Below, one piece after another: positions 1-8,631 of a stretch of 64,000 bases of DNA. Both the position numbers and the translations under genes were made by a program. The stretch comes from Deltaproteobacteria bacterium. Lineage in GTDB: Bacteria > Desulfobacterota > Binatia > UBA9968 > JAJDTQ01. The notes under the pieces were generated by a model, which made no database searches, was not told the DNA's origin, and saw only the letters and a list, made by a program, of their open reading frames with translations. The stretch spans positions 1 to 64,000 of the forward strand of contig JAPPNF010000128.1 in assembly GCA_028818755.1 (NCBI GenBank), in the 5' to 3' direction. Numbering within the stretch: position 1 is the stretch's first letter; each line of letters starts with the position of its first letter.

Positions 1-82
1 GGTCGCCCCCACTCGTCATCGCGCCTTGCCGACAACGAAAAATCCTGCGCATCTTATGGCGCGAATGAGCCGGACAGGACAC
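1..82 (-). repeat. Partial copy (A) of the 159-bp TA-flanked inverted-repeat element
   Basis: The first 82 bases match the inner core and right arm of a dispersed element that has five complete copies further on (starting at 2588, 38432, 41261, 43084 and 47620). The left half lies outside the window. The right arm read inward begins GTGTCCTGTCCGGCTCATTC and differs from every other copy after the first 11 bases. The core (CTCGTCATCGCGCCTTGCCG) is shared. The arm is followed by TA at 83-84 and then G, so the insertion context is TAG, and this TA is part of the stop codon of the Rieske gene. The core is in the reverse orientation relative to the copy at 38432. Confidence 0.85.
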
Positions 83-570
83 TAGTCCGCCATCTCCCGC
101 AGGAACGACAGATCCCCAGGCGGACAACCTACAACGATCTCCCCCTGCTCGACAACCACGGGGAGCGCGTGCAGCGAAAGTCCCTTGCACGGGCCGTCGA
201 CACACAGGCCTGTATCGGGCTCATAGAGCGCGCCGTGGGTGGCGCACATCAGATGACGGCCGTCGTCGCTGAAGAACTGGTAGCGCACGAAGTCCAGCGG
301 CGTGACCATGTGGCGGCAACTGTTGATATACGCGTGGAACCGTCCCTGGTGGTTGATGACGAAGCAATCGACCCGGAACTTGCCGCAGATGAGCCAGAAC
401 TTCTTGACCGTCCCGGCCGGCACCTCTTCGGTCCCGGCCACGACCTTGCCGTCGGCACGCGCCTCCCGCGTCATGCGCGCGCGGTCGCGCCTGAAACGCA
501 GCCGGCGCACGGTCAACGCCACCAGATACACCGCCAGGAAAACGGCCGATGCGTAAAGGGTCCACTCCAT
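82..570 (-). CDS. Membrane-anchored Rieske [2Fe-2S] protein
   Basis: This 162-residue protein has one N-terminal membrane segment (about residues 5-21), a basic stretch (22-35) and a C-terminal Rieske domain. The cluster ligands are visible as C85-x-H87 and C109-x-x-H112, in SCRHMVTPLDF and CATHGALYEPDTG. It is probably a membrane-tethered electron-transfer protein or the ferredoxin part of an oxygenase or reductase. It lacks the length and catalytic domain of a ring-hydroxylating oxygenase alpha subunit. Its stop codon TAG is formed by the end of the repeat element that begins the window. A small zinc-ribbon gene lies just upstream on the same strand. The partner enzyme is not visible here. 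Confidence 0.85.
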   Translation of the reverse strand: MEWTLYASAVFLAVYLVALTVRRLRFRRDRARMTREARADGKVVAGTEEVPAGTVKKFWLICGKFRVDCFVINHQGRFHAYINSCRHMVTPLDFVRYQFFSDDGRHLMCATHGALYEPDTGLCVDGPCKGLSLHALPVVVEQGEIVVGCPPGDLSFLREMAD

Positions 571-636
571 GACTTGGAATCAGGCGGCCGTACGCCGGCC
601 CGGCGGGTTGCAACACACCGGGTCCGAAGACCGCCC

Positions 637-966
637 CTATTCGGATTCAGGGGCCTTGTCGCCGCTCTTGCGGATGCGCTCGACGTCGTCGGGCGTCTGC
701 CTCTCGTTGATGCCCATGATCTGCAGCAGCTCGTTGGTCATGTCCGCGGTGAGGCGATCGCGCACGCTGCCGCGGCCGTCCGGATTGGCCTTGAGGAAGC
801 GCATGATCTTCTCCGGCCTCACTCCGGTCTCCTCCAGGCGGTCCAGCAACTCGGTGAAGCCCACCTGACCGGCATAGGCGCGGGTCTGTTCCTCCAGCCG
901 CCGGCATTCCTTGCAACTCCGGGCCAGGATGCCGGCGCGCTCACCGCAGTAGATACAGTTGGCCAT
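637..966 (-). CDS. Small zinc-ribbon protein of unknown function
   Basis: This 109-residue cytoplasmic protein begins with two CxxC pairs (CIYC near residue 4 and CKEC near residue 18), a compact zinc-ribbon pattern. The rest is helical and charged, with the segment RPEKIMRFLKANPDGRGSV and a hydrophilic tail. I do not recognise the family. It sits 12 bp downstream of the CysQ-like gene and 66 bp upstream of the Rieske gene, all on the minus strand, so the three may be co-transcribed. Confidence 0.65.
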   Translation of the reverse strand: MANCIYCGERAGILARSCKECRRLEEQTRAYAGQVGFTELLDRLEETGVRPEKIMRFLKANPDGRGSVRDRLTADMTNELLQIMGINERQTPDDVERIRKSGDKAPESE

Positions 967-978
967 GCACCGTTCCGG

Positions 979-1833
979 TCAGTCCGGCAGCCGTGTCAGC
1001 AGATGCTGGATCCTCGCGTTGGAGGTCTCGCTTCCGGCCACGAGCTGCTGGAGCACGGGCACCCGCCGGTTGAACACCGGCCGGCGGCCGTCCCCGGTCA
1101 TGGTGCGGCCGCCGGCTTCCTCGACGATGACGATGCCGGCGCACACGTCCCATTCCTTGACCCGGCGGAACGTCAGCGTGGCGTCGGCGCGCCCCCGGGC
1201 CACCCAGGCGAGGCGGTAGGCGATGCTGCCCATGGGCTCGAGCTCGAACTCCTTCTCCAGCTCGGCCAGGCGCCGGCGCGGTTCGGAGCGGCTGATGAGA
1301 AGCCGCGGACGGTCGACACCGTCCGGACGGCTCACCCGCAGGGGTTCCCCGTTCAGCCGGGCGCCTCCTCCCCTGACCGCGGCGTAAAGCTCGTCCCGAA
1401 GCGGGTGATAGATGACGCCCAGCACCGGGGAACCGTCCACCGCGAGCCCGATGGACACGCAGAACTCCGGGATCGCGCGGATGAACTCCCGGGTGCCGTC
1501 CAGCGGATCCACGATCCACACCCGGCTTCGCTGCAACCGCCGGGGGTCGTCGGCGTCTTCCTCGGAGAGCCAGGCGTCTTGCGGGAATCGCGCCGCCAGG
1601 ACCTCGCGGATGGCTCGGTTGGCCATGAGGTCGGCGGTGGTGACCGGATCGCCCCGGGACTTCTCCCTGACTCCGTAGCCGCCGCGGTAGAGGCCCGCGA
1701 TGATATCACCCGCTTCCCTGGCCGCCCGTTCCGCCGCCCGAAGCTCCTCTCCCCAGGCGGCCGGGCCGTCGGCCGGCTCGCTCCGTCCGCTGGACAAAGC
1801 CTGTTCCGGGGGTTCATAATGCAGTCGAGCCAT
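979..1833 (-). CDS. cysQ: Inositol-monophosphatase-family phosphatase, CysQ-like (3'(2'),5'-bisphosphate nucleotidase)
   Basis: This 284-residue member of the Li+-sensitive, Mg2+-dependent phosphatase superfamily has three visible metal-site motifs: SEED (residues 90-93), DPLDGTREF (109-117) and EWDVCAG (227-233). The TREF form after DPLDG is typical of CysQ, which hydrolyses 3'-phosphoadenosine 5'-phosphate from sulfate assimilation. Inositol-1-phosphatase and histidinol phosphatase are alternatives. The N-terminus is about 25 residues longer than usual and low in conservation. An AGGAGG lies directly against the ATG at 1833, unusually close, so a start further in is possible. It diverges from the HAD gene across only 38 bp. 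Confidence 0.8.
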   Translation of the reverse strand: MARLHYEPPEQALSSGRSEPADGPAAWGEELRAAERAAREAGDIIAGLYRGGYGVREKSRGDPVTTADLMANRAIREVLAARFPQDAWLSEEDADDPRRLQRSRVWIVDPLDGTREFIRAIPEFCVSIGLAVDGSPVLGVIYHPLRDELYAAVRGGGARLNGEPLRVSRPDGVDRPRLLISRSEPRRRLAELEKEFELEPMGSIAYRLAWVARGRADATLTFRRVKEWDVCAGIVIVEEAGGRTMTGDGRRPVFNRRVPVLQQLVAGSETSNARIQHLLTRLPD

Positions 1834-1871
1834 CCTCCTAAGTATAGCGAATACTCCGACAAACGCGAAAA

Positions 1872-2588
1872 GTGATGTCTTCCGGACCGGTCACCAACCC
1901 CAAGGCCGTCTTCCTGGACGCCGCCGGCACCCTCTTCGAATCCGTCCGACCCGTCGCGGTCACCTACGCGGAGATGGCCCGGCGGTACGGCAAGCGCGTT
2001 CCCTTCGAGGAGGTCTCGCGGCGATTCCGTCACTGCTTCGCTACCGCGCCGCCGATGGCGTTCCCCGGCTCGGAGGGCGCGCGGCTCAAGGCGCTGGAGA
2101 AGGACTGGTGGCGCGACCTCGTGCGGCGCATCTTCGAGCCCACCGGCCCCTTCGCGCGTTTCGACGACTACTTCGACGAGCTTTTCGCCTACTTCGCCCG
2201 TGCCGACTCCTGGGTGCTCTACGATGACGCCCGCGCCACGCTGGAGGCCCTGCGGGCGCGTGGCCTGATCCTGGTCATGATCTCGAACTTCGATTCGCGC
2301 GTGCTGAAGATCGTCGAGGGCCTCGGCGTCGCGGACTACTTCGATTCGGTCTTCATCTCGAGCAGCGCGGGGTTCGCCAAGCCCTCGGCGGGAATCTTCC
2401 ATCTCGCCCTGGAGCGCCACGGCATCGCGCCGGACGAGGCCATCCACGTGGGCGACAGCCCGGAAACCGATGTCGAGGGGGCGCTGAACGCCGGAGTGCG
2501 GCCGGTGCTGCTGGACCGCGACGGCGACGCCCGCCACGAAAGCGCCCTCCGCATCGACGGGCTTCACGAGTTGATGAGCCTCGTCTAG
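1872..2588 (+). CDS. HAD-superfamily hydrolase (subfamily IA)
   Basis: This 238-residue haloacid-dehalogenase-type phosphatase contains motif I as DAAGTL (near residue 16, with Ala in place of the second Asp), motif II in SNFDSR, the motif III lysine in KPSAGIF and motif IV in HVGDSPETD. The usual acid two residues after the nucleophile is missing, as in some HDHD3-like members. The substrate cannot be told from sequence. Translation begins at GTG 1872 or at the ATG three bases later. The TAG stop (2586-2588) is shared with the repeat element: TA is target sequence and the G is the first base of the element. Confidence 0.85.
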   Translation: MMSSGPVTNPKAVFLDAAGTLFESVRPVAVTYAEMARRYGKRVPFEEVSRRFRHCFATAPPMAFPGSEGARLKALEKDWWRDLVRRIFEPTGPFARFDDYFDELFAYFARADSWVLYDDARATLEALRARGLILVMISNFDSRVLKIVEGLGVADYFDSVFISSSAGFAKPSAGIFHLALERHGIAPDEAIHVGDSPETDVEGALNAGVRPVLLDRDGDARHESALRIDGLHELMSLV

Positions 2589-2746
2589 TGTTGCGTTCCG
2601 CAAATACGTCGACGAATCTGCTTGTCCTTTTTGCCGTCGGCTGCGTTGCTCTTCCTCGCGTGGTGCACGCCACTGCTCGTCATCGCGCCTTGCCGACAAC
2701 AAAAAATCCTGCGCATCTTCGCCAACGTATTTGCGGAACGCAACAC
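2588..2746. repeat. 159-bp TA-flanked inverted-repeat element, copy B
   Basis: This element runs between TA at 2586-2587 and TA at 2747-2748, in the context C-TA ... TA-G, so the inferred empty site is CTAG. Its arms are GTGTTGCGTTCCGCAAATAC and its exact reverse complement. They are identical for 22 bases, then nearly so to base 29. They share only GTGT and a few later bases with other copies. The core is in the reverse orientation and contains an inner inverted repeat (TTTTTGCCGTCGGC against GCCGACAACAAAAA). It encodes no transposase. It lies between the HAD and amidohydrolase genes, which run in the same direction. Confidence 0.9.
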
Positions 2747-2805
2747 TAGTCGTCTAAATTGCTTGAACCGAGTTCTCGAACCGACGTTGTACTGGAGGTC
2801 ATATC

Positions 2806-3834
2806 ATGGCGGTCATCGACGCAGACGCGCACGTGCTGGAGACCAACCAAACCTGGGCGTACATGGAGGGCGCGGAAAAGGCGTACCGTCCCCAGATCGT
2901 CACGGCCAGCAACGAGGCCGGCGACACCGGCGAGTTCTGGCTCGTGGACGGCAGGCTGCACGCGAAGTCCGACAACGTCGGCCATGACACTCCCGAGGAA
3001 TCCCGCGAGATGTCGGACATCGCCTCGCGGCTGCGGCACATGGACGAGATGGGCGTGCTCATGCAGGTGCTCTATCCCACCATCTTCCTGCGCCCGGTCA
3101 CCGACAAGCCCGAGGTGGAGATGGCGCTGTTCAAGAGCTACAACCGCTGGCTGTGCGACATCTGGAAGGCCGGCCAGGACCGCCTGAGGTGGGCCGCGAT
3201 CCTCCCGCTGCGCACCATGGACGAGGCCCTGAAGGAGCTGGACTTCGTGCTGCAGCACGGCGCCTGTGGCGTATACGTCCCCGGCCTCGTCGGGGACCGG
3301 CGCCTGAGCGACCCCTACTTCGCGCCGTTCTACGAGGCCCTGAGCGACGCCAACATTCCGCTGTGCGTGCACTCGGCCACCGGCAGTTTCACCCAGCACG
3401 ACCTATTCCACGACGAGCTTGGCTTCAACAAGTTCAAGCTCGCCGTGGTCGGATCTTTCCATTCGATCATTTGGGACCGTGTTCCGGAGCTGTTCCCGAG
3501 GTTGCGCATCGGTTTCATCGAGGTCAGCGCGCAGTGGGTCCCCTACGTGTTCCACGACCTCGCCAAACGCTTCCGGCAGAAGCGCGGCATCGAGCTGTCG
3601 CGCAGCTTTCTCAAGGACAACCGCATCTTCGTGGCCTGCCAGACCGACGACGACCTCGACTACGTGCTGGAATATACCGGCGACGACAACATCATCATCG
3701 GCACCGACTACGGCCACCACGACACTTCCAGCGAGATCGAGGCGCTGCAGAAGCTCAGGGACGACGGCAAGGTCAGCCCCGCGTCGGTGGCCAAGATCCT
3801 GGACGACAACCCGCGGGCCTTGTACGGCTTCTGA
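2806..3834 (+). CDS. Amidohydrolase-2 family metal-dependent hydrolase or decarboxylase
   Basis: This 342-residue TIM-barrel protein belongs to the Amidohydrolase_2 (PF04909) type, which includes aminocarboxymuconate-semialdehyde and gamma-resorcylate decarboxylases. The N-terminal metal motif is DADAHVLE, histidines follow on later strands (CVHSATG), and the C-terminal metal aspartate is in GTDYGHHD. A strong ribosome site (GGAGG, 7 bases before ATG) fixes the start. It lies 12 bp before the molybdopterin subunit gene, suggesting one operon with that gene and metF. The substrate is unknown; carboxylated aromatic or heterocyclic ring compounds are plausible given the UbiD and Mo-hydroxylase neighbours. 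Confidence 0.85.
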   Translation: MAVIDADAHVLETNQTWAYMEGAEKAYRPQIVTASNEAGDTGEFWLVDGRLHAKSDNVGHDTPEESREMSDIASRLRHMDEMGVLMQVLYPTIFLRPVTDKPEVEMALFKSYNRWLCDIWKAGQDRLRWAAILPLRTMDEALKELDFVLQHGACGVYVPGLVGDRRLSDPYFAPFYEALSDANIPLCVHSATGSFTQHDLFHDELGFNKFKLAVVGSFHSIIWDRVPELFPRLRIGFIEVSAQWVPYVFHDLAKRFRQKRGIELSRSFLKDNRIFVACQTDDDLDYVLEYTGDDNIIIGTDYGHHDTSSEIEALQKLRDDGKVSPASVAKILDDNPRALYGF

Positions 3835-3846
3835 GCGGGACGGAGC

Positions 3847-6078
3847 ATGGGCGCCGGCATGGCGAAACGTCAACTGAAATACGTCGGCGCCAACACCCGC
3901 AGGGTGGATGGCTTCGACAAGGTCACGGGGCAGGCCAAGTACACCGGAGACCTGGAGATCCCCGGCATGCTCTACGGCCACGTCCTGCGCAGCCCCTACC
4001 CGCACGCGCTCATCGAGGACATCGACACCGCGGCCGCCGAGAAGCTGCCGGGGGTGGCGGGTGTGCTCACCGGCCGGGACGTGGGGGATCTGGACCCGCA
4101 CTACGCCGGGCGCCCGCTCATCGCGCTGGAGAGAGTCCGCTACGCGGGCGAGCCGGTGGCGGTGGTGGCGGCGGAGGATCCGCTGACCGCGGAGCAGGCG
4201 GCGGCGGCGGTCGAGGTGGCCTACAGGGAACTCCCTTCCGCGATCGGACTCGACGCCGCGCTGGCGCCGGACGCGCCGCTGGTGCACGAGGACCAGGGCG
4301 GCAACATCTGCGGCCATGACAAGGTGAGGCGCGGCGACGTGGCCGAAGGCTTCGCGCGGTCGGAGCACATCTTCGAGCACCGCTTCACCTTCCCCATGAT
4401 CTACCACTACTCGATGGAGCCCCACGGCGTCATCGCCGACTATCAGGGGGACCGCATCGTGCTGTGGTCTTCGGCGCAGCACCCGTTCCTGGTGCAGGCC
4501 GACCTGGCGCGCATCTTCGGGCTGCCCGCCAGCCGGGTGAGCCTCAACGTCCCCTACCTGGGCGGCGGCTTCGGCGGCAAGTCCTATGCCAAGATCGAGC
4601 CGCTGGTGGTGGCGGCCTCGCGCAAGGTGGGCCGTCCGGTGCGGGTGTGCCTGTCGGTGGCGGAAGCCATGCTGACGGTGCGGCGCCACAGCGCGCAGGT
4701 GCGGCTGAAGACCGGCGTCAGGCAGGACGGCATCATCATGGCGCGGGAAGCGGAGATCTACCTCGATACCGGCGCCTACATGGACAACGGCCCCCAGGTG
4801 GCCACGCGCGCGGCCACCCGCGTTTTGGGCCCTTACCGCATCCCCCACATCCACACCGACGCCTACGCGGTCTACACCCACAGCGGCGGCGCCGGTTCCT
4901 TTCGTTCCATCGGCGGCCCGCAATCGATCTTCGCCGGTGAGAGCCAGATGAACATCATCGCCGCCACACTCGGCATGGACCCGGCCGACCTGAGGCTCCG
5001 GAACCTGCTCAAGCGCGGCGAGGTGATGCGTCCGGGGCTGCGCCCGCTGGATGTCAACCTGGCGGCGACCCTCAAGAAACTGGTCGGAGCGAGCCGCTGG
5101 AAGAAGCGCTCCGGCAAGGCCGGAGCGCCGGTGGGACTGGCCTGCGGCATGACCAACGCCGGCGGCCAGCCCATCACCGTGGCCATGGTGCGACTCCAGG
5201 CCGACGGCGCCGCCACCATCATGGCCGGCAGCACCGAGATGGGCCAGGGAGTGCGCACGGTGCTGTCGCAGTTCGTCGGCGAGGAGTTGCAACTCCCGCT
5301 GGAGCGCATCCGCATGTCGGGCGCGGACACCGCCATCACGCCTTACGACCGCTCCACCGGATCGAGCCGCTCCACCGTGCTCATGGGCCGGGCGGTGCAG
5401 CAGGCCGCCCGCGACGTCAAGCGCCAGCTCCTGAGGATCGGCGCCGGCGTGTACGGCGTCCGGCCCGGCCAGATCCGGCTTGCGGACGGCGCGCTGGTAT
5501 GCGGGGAAGCCCGCATGACGTTCGCCGAGGCGTTGGCGAAACGCTTCGGTGCCGCCGCCGGAGAGCTGGTCGGCACCGGCACCGTGGGACCCGAGATCAT
5601 CAACGATGTGCTGCCGGTGGTGTGGGAGGTGGGCATGGGAGCGGTCGAGCTGGAGGTCGACCGCGAAACCGGCTCCATCTCGGTGGTCGATTACCTGTCG
5701 GTGGCCGACGTCGGAAAGGCCATCAACCCCGTCCAGTGCGAGGGCCAGGAGGAAGGCGCGGCCATGATGGGCCTCGGCCACGCCCTGTTCGAGCAGATGA
5801 TCTACGAGGGCGGACAGCTCGTCAACTCCAACCTCGTGGACTACCGGATCCCCTCCTTCTCCGACATGCCGCGCGGTTTCCACACCGTGCTGGTGGAGAA
5901 CGGCGACGGCCTGGGCCCCTACGGCAGCCGGGGCATGGGCGAAGGCGGCATCTTCTCGGTGGCGCCGGCCATCACCGGCGCACTCGCTCATGCAACCGGC
6001 GTCCAGATCTGCGACCTGCCGCTCACGCCCGAACGGGTGTGGCGCTCGCTCAGGGATGCCGGAGAAGACGGCGGATGA
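3847..6078 (+). CDS. Molybdopterin-binding large subunit of a xanthine-dehydrogenase-family hydroxylase (orphan)
   Basis: This 743-residue homologue of XdhB, CoxL and aldehyde oxidase large subunits hydroxylates an aromatic or heterocyclic carbon or an aldehyde using Mo-cytosine dinucleotide. The molybdopterin motif GGGFGGK is at residues 239-245, the MGQG motif is in STEMGQGV, and the catalytic glutamate is E699 in GMGEGG. The FAD and 2Fe-2S subunits normally adjacent are absent. The nearest are at 11.4-12.8 kb, so they may be shared or encoded elsewhere. The start at 3847 has a GGAG very close; ATG 3859 is the alternative. It overlaps metF by 4 bp (ATGA). Confidence 0.9.
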   Translation: MGAGMAKRQLKYVGANTRRVDGFDKVTGQAKYTGDLEIPGMLYGHVLRSPYPHALIEDIDTAAAEKLPGVAGVLTGRDVGDLDPHYAGRPLIALERVRYAGEPVAVVAAEDPLTAEQAAAAVEVAYRELPSAIGLDAALAPDAPLVHEDQGGNICGHDKVRRGDVAEGFARSEHIFEHRFTFPMIYHYSMEPHGVIADYQGDRIVLWSSAQHPFLVQADLARIFGLPASRVSLNVPYLGGGFGGKSYAKIEPLVVAASRKVGRPVRVCLSVAEAMLTVRRHSAQVRLKTGVRQDGIIMAREAEIYLDTGAYMDNGPQVATRAATRVLGPYRIPHIHTDAYAVYTHSGGAGSFRSIGGPQSIFAGESQMNIIAATLGMDPADLRLRNLLKRGEVMRPGLRPLDVNLAATLKKLVGASRWKKRSGKAGAPVGLACGMTNAGGQPITVAMVRLQADGAATIMAGSTEMGQGVRTVLSQFVGEELQLPLERIRMSGADTAITPYDRSTGSSRSTVLMGRAVQQAARDVKRQLLRIGAGVYGVRPGQIRLADGALVCGEARMTFAEALAKRFGAAAGELVGTGTVGPEIINDVLPVVWEVGMGAVELEVDRETGSISVVDYLSVADVGKAINPVQCEGQEEGAAMMGLGHALFEQMIYEGGQLVNSNLVDYRIPSFSDMPRGFHTVLVENGDGLGPYGSRGMGEGGIFSVAPAITGALAHATGVQICDLPLTPERVWRSLRDAGEDGG

Positions 6079-6941
6079 AGATCCGGGAGCGCTTCGGGCA
6101 GGAACAGCCGCTGTTCTCCTTCGAGTTCTTCCCGCCCAAAGACGACCAGGGCGTCGACAGGCTTTTCGAGACCGTAGCCAACCTGAAGCCCCTGCGGCCG
6201 GCTTTCGTCTCGGTCACCTACGGCGCCGGCGGCAGCACCCGCGAGAAAACCGTCGCCATTACCCAAAGGATCAAGCGCGAGGCCGGCATCGAAGCCATGG
6301 CCCACCTCACCTGCGTGGGACACGGGCGCGACGAGATCGGCGAGCTCGTCGACGAATACGAGGAGGCCGGGATCGAGAACATCATGGCGCTACGGGGCGA
6401 CCCGCCCCGGGGAGACACGGAGTTCGTCCCCCACCCCCAGGGATTCTCACACGCCAACGAGCTGATCGCGTTCATCCGGCAAAGGAAGGACTTCTGCATC
6501 GGCGGCGCCGGCTACCCGGAGATGCACCCGGAAGCGCCGAGCCCGGAGGAGGACCTGCTCAACCTCAAGCGCAAGGTCGACGCCGGCGCCGACTTCGTCG
6601 TGACCCAGCTTTTCTTCGACGAACGCGACTACTTCGAGTTCGTGTCACGGGCGCGGTCGGAAAGGATCGACGTGCCCATCGTTCCGGGCGTGATGCCCGT
6701 AACGAACACCGCCCAGATCAAGCGCTTCACGCAGATGTGTGGGGCGACGATCCCTGGACCTTTGCTGGCAAAACTTGAAGCGGTGGCCGGCGATGCGGAG
6801 GCGGTCGTCGAGGCGGGCATCGAGCACGCCACGCGGCAGTGCCGCGCGCTCCTGGAGGGAGGCGCGCCGGGCATCCACTTCTACACCCTCAACCGCTCCC
6901 TCTCGACCCGGCGGATCCTCGCCAGCCTGCAGGGCGAATAA
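6075..6941 (+). CDS. metF: 5,10-methylenetetrahydrofolate reductase
   Basis: This 288-residue FAD enzyme reduces 5,10-methylene-THF to 5-methyl-THF for methionine synthesis and C1 metabolism. Family signatures are visible in order: FSFEFFPPK with the catalytic Glu, SVTYGAGGSTREKT, HLTCVG, NIMALRGDPP, CIGGAGYPEMHPEA and DFVVTQLFFD. The length matches bacterial MetF. The ATG at 6075 overlaps the TGA of the preceding Mo subunit, so the two are translationally coupled. That pairing suggests the upstream catabolic steps may release C1 units that are captured on tetrahydrofolate, but this is inference. A hairpin follows immediately downstream. Confidence 0.95.
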   Translation: MKIRERFGQEQPLFSFEFFPPKDDQGVDRLFETVANLKPLRPAFVSVTYGAGGSTREKTVAITQRIKREAGIEAMAHLTCVGHGRDEIGELVDEYEEAGIENIMALRGDPPRGDTEFVPHPQGFSHANELIAFIRQRKDFCIGGAGYPEMHPEAPSPEEDLLNLKRKVDAGADFVVTQLFFDERDYFEFVSRARSERIDVPIVPGVMPVTNTAQIKRFTQMCGATIPGPLLAKLEAVAGDAEAVVEAGIEHATRQCRALLEGGAPGIHFYTLNRSLSTRRILASLQGE

Positions 6942-6942
6942 A

Positions 6943-6973
6943 AAGGGCCGGGAGCGTCCTGCCCCCGGCCCTT
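6943..6973. terminator. Intrinsic terminator between metF and ubiD
   Basis: A 10-bp perfect stem (AAGGGCCGGG with CCCGGCCCTT) encloses an 11-base loop between the convergent metF and UbiD genes. On the minus strand the stem is followed by TTTTTATT, a classical rho-independent tail, so it mainly serves the UbiD transcript. The plus-strand tail (CGTTG) is weaker. Confidence 0.85.
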
Positions 6974-6993
6974 CGTTGCAAAACCAAACAGAG

Positions 6994-8481
6994 CTAGCCT
7001 TCGATCACGTGGCGCCACTTGTCGAACACCTTCTTCTTGAGCTCGGGTGTCGACTCGGCCACGGGCGGGAAGTCCTTCATCCACTCGAAGGGGCGCGTGG
7101 CGTCGATGATGGCGCGTGAGTTGAAGCCCTTCTTGCCCGGTTGGATGCGCGGGTCCAGCGGGCCGCTCCAGCAGCGCCGCAGGATGTCGATGGAGTCCAC
7201 CGGATCGGAACGCGTGGCCAGCGCCCAAAGGACATCGAAGGTCTTGGTGGGGTCGATGTCGTCGTCCACCACGATGACGTAGCGGCCGAGGTAGGCGCCG
7301 GCGTGCACTTGCGAGGCCACGAAACCGGCCTGGCGCGCGTGGCCCGGGTAGCGCTGCTTGATGGAGATGATGTTGAGCAGACGGCCGCCGCCTGCCTCGT
7401 GGCACCACACGCCCTTGACGTCCGGCACCCCGGCCTTCTCCACCTGGTCCCAGATGAGCGCGGCCTTCACCATGCACTTGGCGATGGAGTAGTCCGAAGG
7501 CGGGCGCCCGGGCCGGGCGGCGGTGAGGATCGGGTCGTTGCGGTGGTAGATGCGCTGCACCCGGATGAGAGGCTCGGGCCGGCTGTTGCTGGCGTAGTAG
7601 CCGGTCCATTCGCCGAACGGCCCTTCGGTGACGCGCTCCTCGGGGTCCATGAAGCCCTCGATGACGATCTCGGCATGGGCCGGGAACGGCAGTCCGGTGA
7701 CCTCGCCGTGGATCACGTCGATGGGCCCGCCCTTGAGGCCGCCGGCGTAGTCGTACTCGGATACGCCGTAGTCCACCTCGTTGCCGGAAACCATGAACAG
7801 CACCGGGTCCTGGCCGACGCAGACGATGACCGGGCACTTCTCGCCCCGGTCGAACCACTTGTCGCGCTGTATGCGGCCGTGCTTTCCGGGCGAGATGTAG
7901 ACGTTCATGCTCTTCTCGTCCTGCACCATGCCGCGGTAGGTGCCGAAGTTGACCCAGCCCTCGTCCGGATCCTTGGTCACGACGAGACAGCCCGTGCCGA
8001 TGTAGCGTCCGCCGTCCAGCTCGTGGACGAAAGGCACCGGGAACTTGAGCAGGTTGATGTCCTCGCCCTTGAGCACGTTCTCCATCACCGGCCCGTTCTC
8101 GACGACACGGTGCGGGATCGGGTTGTGCTGGGAGATCTTCTCGCGGGTGGCCCGCACGAGATCCAGGTCGGTGTAGTCGAGGGGCAGGCCCAACGCTAGC
8201 GCCATGCGCTTGAACGAGGCGTTCTGGGCGAACAGCACCCGGAATCCCTCGGGATAGTCCTTGATGTTGTCGTACAGCACCGCGGGGACCGGTCCGCTGC
8301 TTCCCTGGGCGATGAGCTCGGAAAGCGTTCCCATCTCCAGGTTCCAGTCCACCCCGTCGACCTTCTTCAGTTGCCCGAAGCTCTCGACGATCTCCAGCCA
8401 CTCCCGGAGGTCGGTGTAGCTGGGCGTCCCTCCGGCCTTCATTTCCTTTTCGGCGATCTTGGTTGCTTCTACAGCGGCCAT
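6994..8481 (-). CDS. UbiD-family prenylated-FMN (de)carboxylase
   Basis: This 495-residue protein matches UbiD-type reversible decarboxylases that act on unsaturated or aromatic acids with prenylated FMN made by UbiX. Visible family segments are NFGTYRGMV, SPGKHGRIQRDKW, the catalytic glutamate region EGPFGEWTGYYA, and VVDDDIDPTKTFDVLWALATR. No ubiX is in the window. It sits alone on the minus strand, downstream of an ABC ATPase gene of the same orientation (150 bp apart), and converges with metF through a shared terminator. A specific substrate cannot be assigned; it is one of three UbiD paralogues in this window. Confidence 0.9.
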   Translation of the reverse strand: MAAVEATKIAEKEMKAGGTPSYTDLREWLEIVESFGQLKKVDGVDWNLEMGTLSELIAQGSSGPVPAVLYDNIKDYPEGFRVLFAQNASFKRMALALGLPLDYTDLDLVRATREKISQHNPIPHRVVENGPVMENVLKGEDINLLKFPVPFVHELDGGRYIGTGCLVVTKDPDEGWVNFGTYRGMVQDEKSMNVYISPGKHGRIQRDKWFDRGEKCPVIVCVGQDPVLFMVSGNEVDYGVSEYDYAGGLKGGPIDVIHGEVTGLPFPAHAEIVIEGFMDPEERVTEGPFGEWTGYYASNSRPEPLIRVQRIYHRNDPILTAARPGRPPSDYSIAKCMVKAALIWDQVEKAGVPDVKGVWCHEAGGGRLLNIISIKQRYPGHARQAGFVASQVHAGAYLGRYVIVVDDDIDPTKTFDVLWALATRSDPVDSIDILRRCWSGPLDPRIQPGKKGFNSRAIIDATRPFEWMKDFPPVAESTPELKKKVFDKWRHVIEG

Positions 8482-8631
8482 ATTACAACGGCTCCTTCCT
8501 TCGAAATTCTATCGTCAGTACGATGCGATATCTGGATGTTTATAGCGGCCCGGGCCGAATTTTTCCAGCCCGTTCCCGGACGCCTGCTTCGGCAAGACAG
8601 AGGTGCAGGGAACGGATATCGCTCCACCCTG

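Noticed and set aside
2622-2987. Small plus-strand reading frame starting in element B and running into the amidohydrolase gene
   Set aside because: It is out of frame with the amidohydrolase, starts in repeat DNA, and equivalent frames appear in other copies simply because the core has few stop codons.
3403-5991. Long minus-strand open frame (862 codons) opposite the Mo large subunit
   Set aside because: It is antisense to a well-supported gene, is rich in His, Arg, Ala and Gly as expected for a G+C-rich shadow frame, and has no recognisable motifs.
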